Below are positions 5,238-5,351 of a DNA stretch of 5,351 nt, one piece after another. The position numbers and the translations under genes were made by a program. Each line of letters begins with the position of its first letter. Within the stretch, counting starts at the first letter, position 1. Under the pieces are notes generated by a model. That model did not search any database. It was given only the letters and a program-made list of their open reading frames with translations, and had not been told where the DNA came from. Source of the DNA: CAZCWX01 sp964502465 (GTDB lineage Bacteria > Desulfobacterota > Binatia > Bin18); assembly GCA_964502465.1 (NCBI GenBank), contig CAZCWX010000439.1, positions 1-5,351 on the forward strand, in the 5' to 3' direction.

Positions 5238-5351
5238 ATTGATACCGTACAACTGCGCCGCGTTGCCGCCAGTGATTTTTGCCGTGTCCGCTGCCGGAAT
5301 GTTCTTGAACGCCTCAGCAATGAATTCGCGCGACCGTGGCCATGGTGAGTC
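5235..5351 (-). CDS. C-terminal end of a second amidohydrolase-2 family protein, 5' part outside window
   Basis: The minus strand from the right edge is open for 38 codons and ends with TAG (5235-5237). The visible sequence starts DSPWPRSREFIAEAFKNIPA and ends ITGGNAAQLYGIN. This matches the C-terminal segment of amidohydrolase-2 proteins, in which a Ser-Asp-(Tyr/Phe)-Pro-His metal motif is followed by D-S/G-x-P/W-P and, 30-40 residues later, a final N-A-x-x-L/x-Y-x-I/L. The complete protein 1631-2755 has the same pattern (DGFPGALKQL ... DNATRAYRL) with different residues, so the two are family members rather than a recent duplication. The metal-binding motif itself lies just off the edge. 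It converges on the SagB-type gene. Confidence 0.82.
   Translation of the reverse strand, partial: DSPWPRSREFIAEAFKNIPAADTAKITGGNAAQLYGIN

Overview
The window is ordinary bacterial chromosome, GC-rich by eye, with dense coding, good Shine-Dalgarno sites and no plasmid, phage or transposase genes. The S1 protein, the amidohydrolases, the SagB-type protein and several families of palindromic intergenic repeats together suggest an uncultured soil or marine lineage near the former Deltaproteobacteria (Desulfobacterota, Binatota, Tectomicrobia). That placement rests on general resemblance and is only a guess.

Layout: (1) 1-1281, plus strand: 3' part of a gene for a protein with repeated S1 RNA-binding domains (ribosomal protein S1 or a paralogue), cut by the left edge. 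(2) 1282-1630: a 349-base convergent spacer made almost entirely of repeats: a GGCTNNA heptad array, a CTTCGAC...GGCAGGCT repeat, a GAAGCAATCT hairpin and a long GTCATTCC/GGCATGAC double hairpin. (3) 1631-2755, minus: amidohydrolase-2 family metal-dependent hydrolase. (4) 2820-3518, minus: ribulose-phosphate 3-epimerase (rpe), upstream of the amidohydrolase and probably co-transcribed with it; its last codons lie in a second heptad array (CATTCCG). (5) 3519-3614: short divergent promoter region. (6) 3615-5156, plus: a tandem two-domain SagB/ThcOx-type nitroreductase-like flavoprotein. (7) 5154-5237: an 84-base heptad palindrome filling the spacer between two convergent genes. (8) 5235-5351, minus: C-terminal end of a second amidohydrolase, cut by the right edge.

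The genes do not form an obvious pathway. Two amidohydrolases surrounding a flavin oxidoreductase could reflect catabolism of aromatic or other small organic compounds, but this is inference from family membership. The epimerase and the S1 protein are housekeeping.

The most distinctive content is the repeat DNA. The 84-base palindrome runs exactly from the stop codon of one gene to the stop codon of its convergent neighbour, and its terminal TAG trinucleotides are both stops. A 48-base stretch of it (46 matches by eye) recurs in inverted orientation about 3.8 kb away beside the S1 gene. I found no CRISPR array, RNA gene or convincing new multi-gene system.
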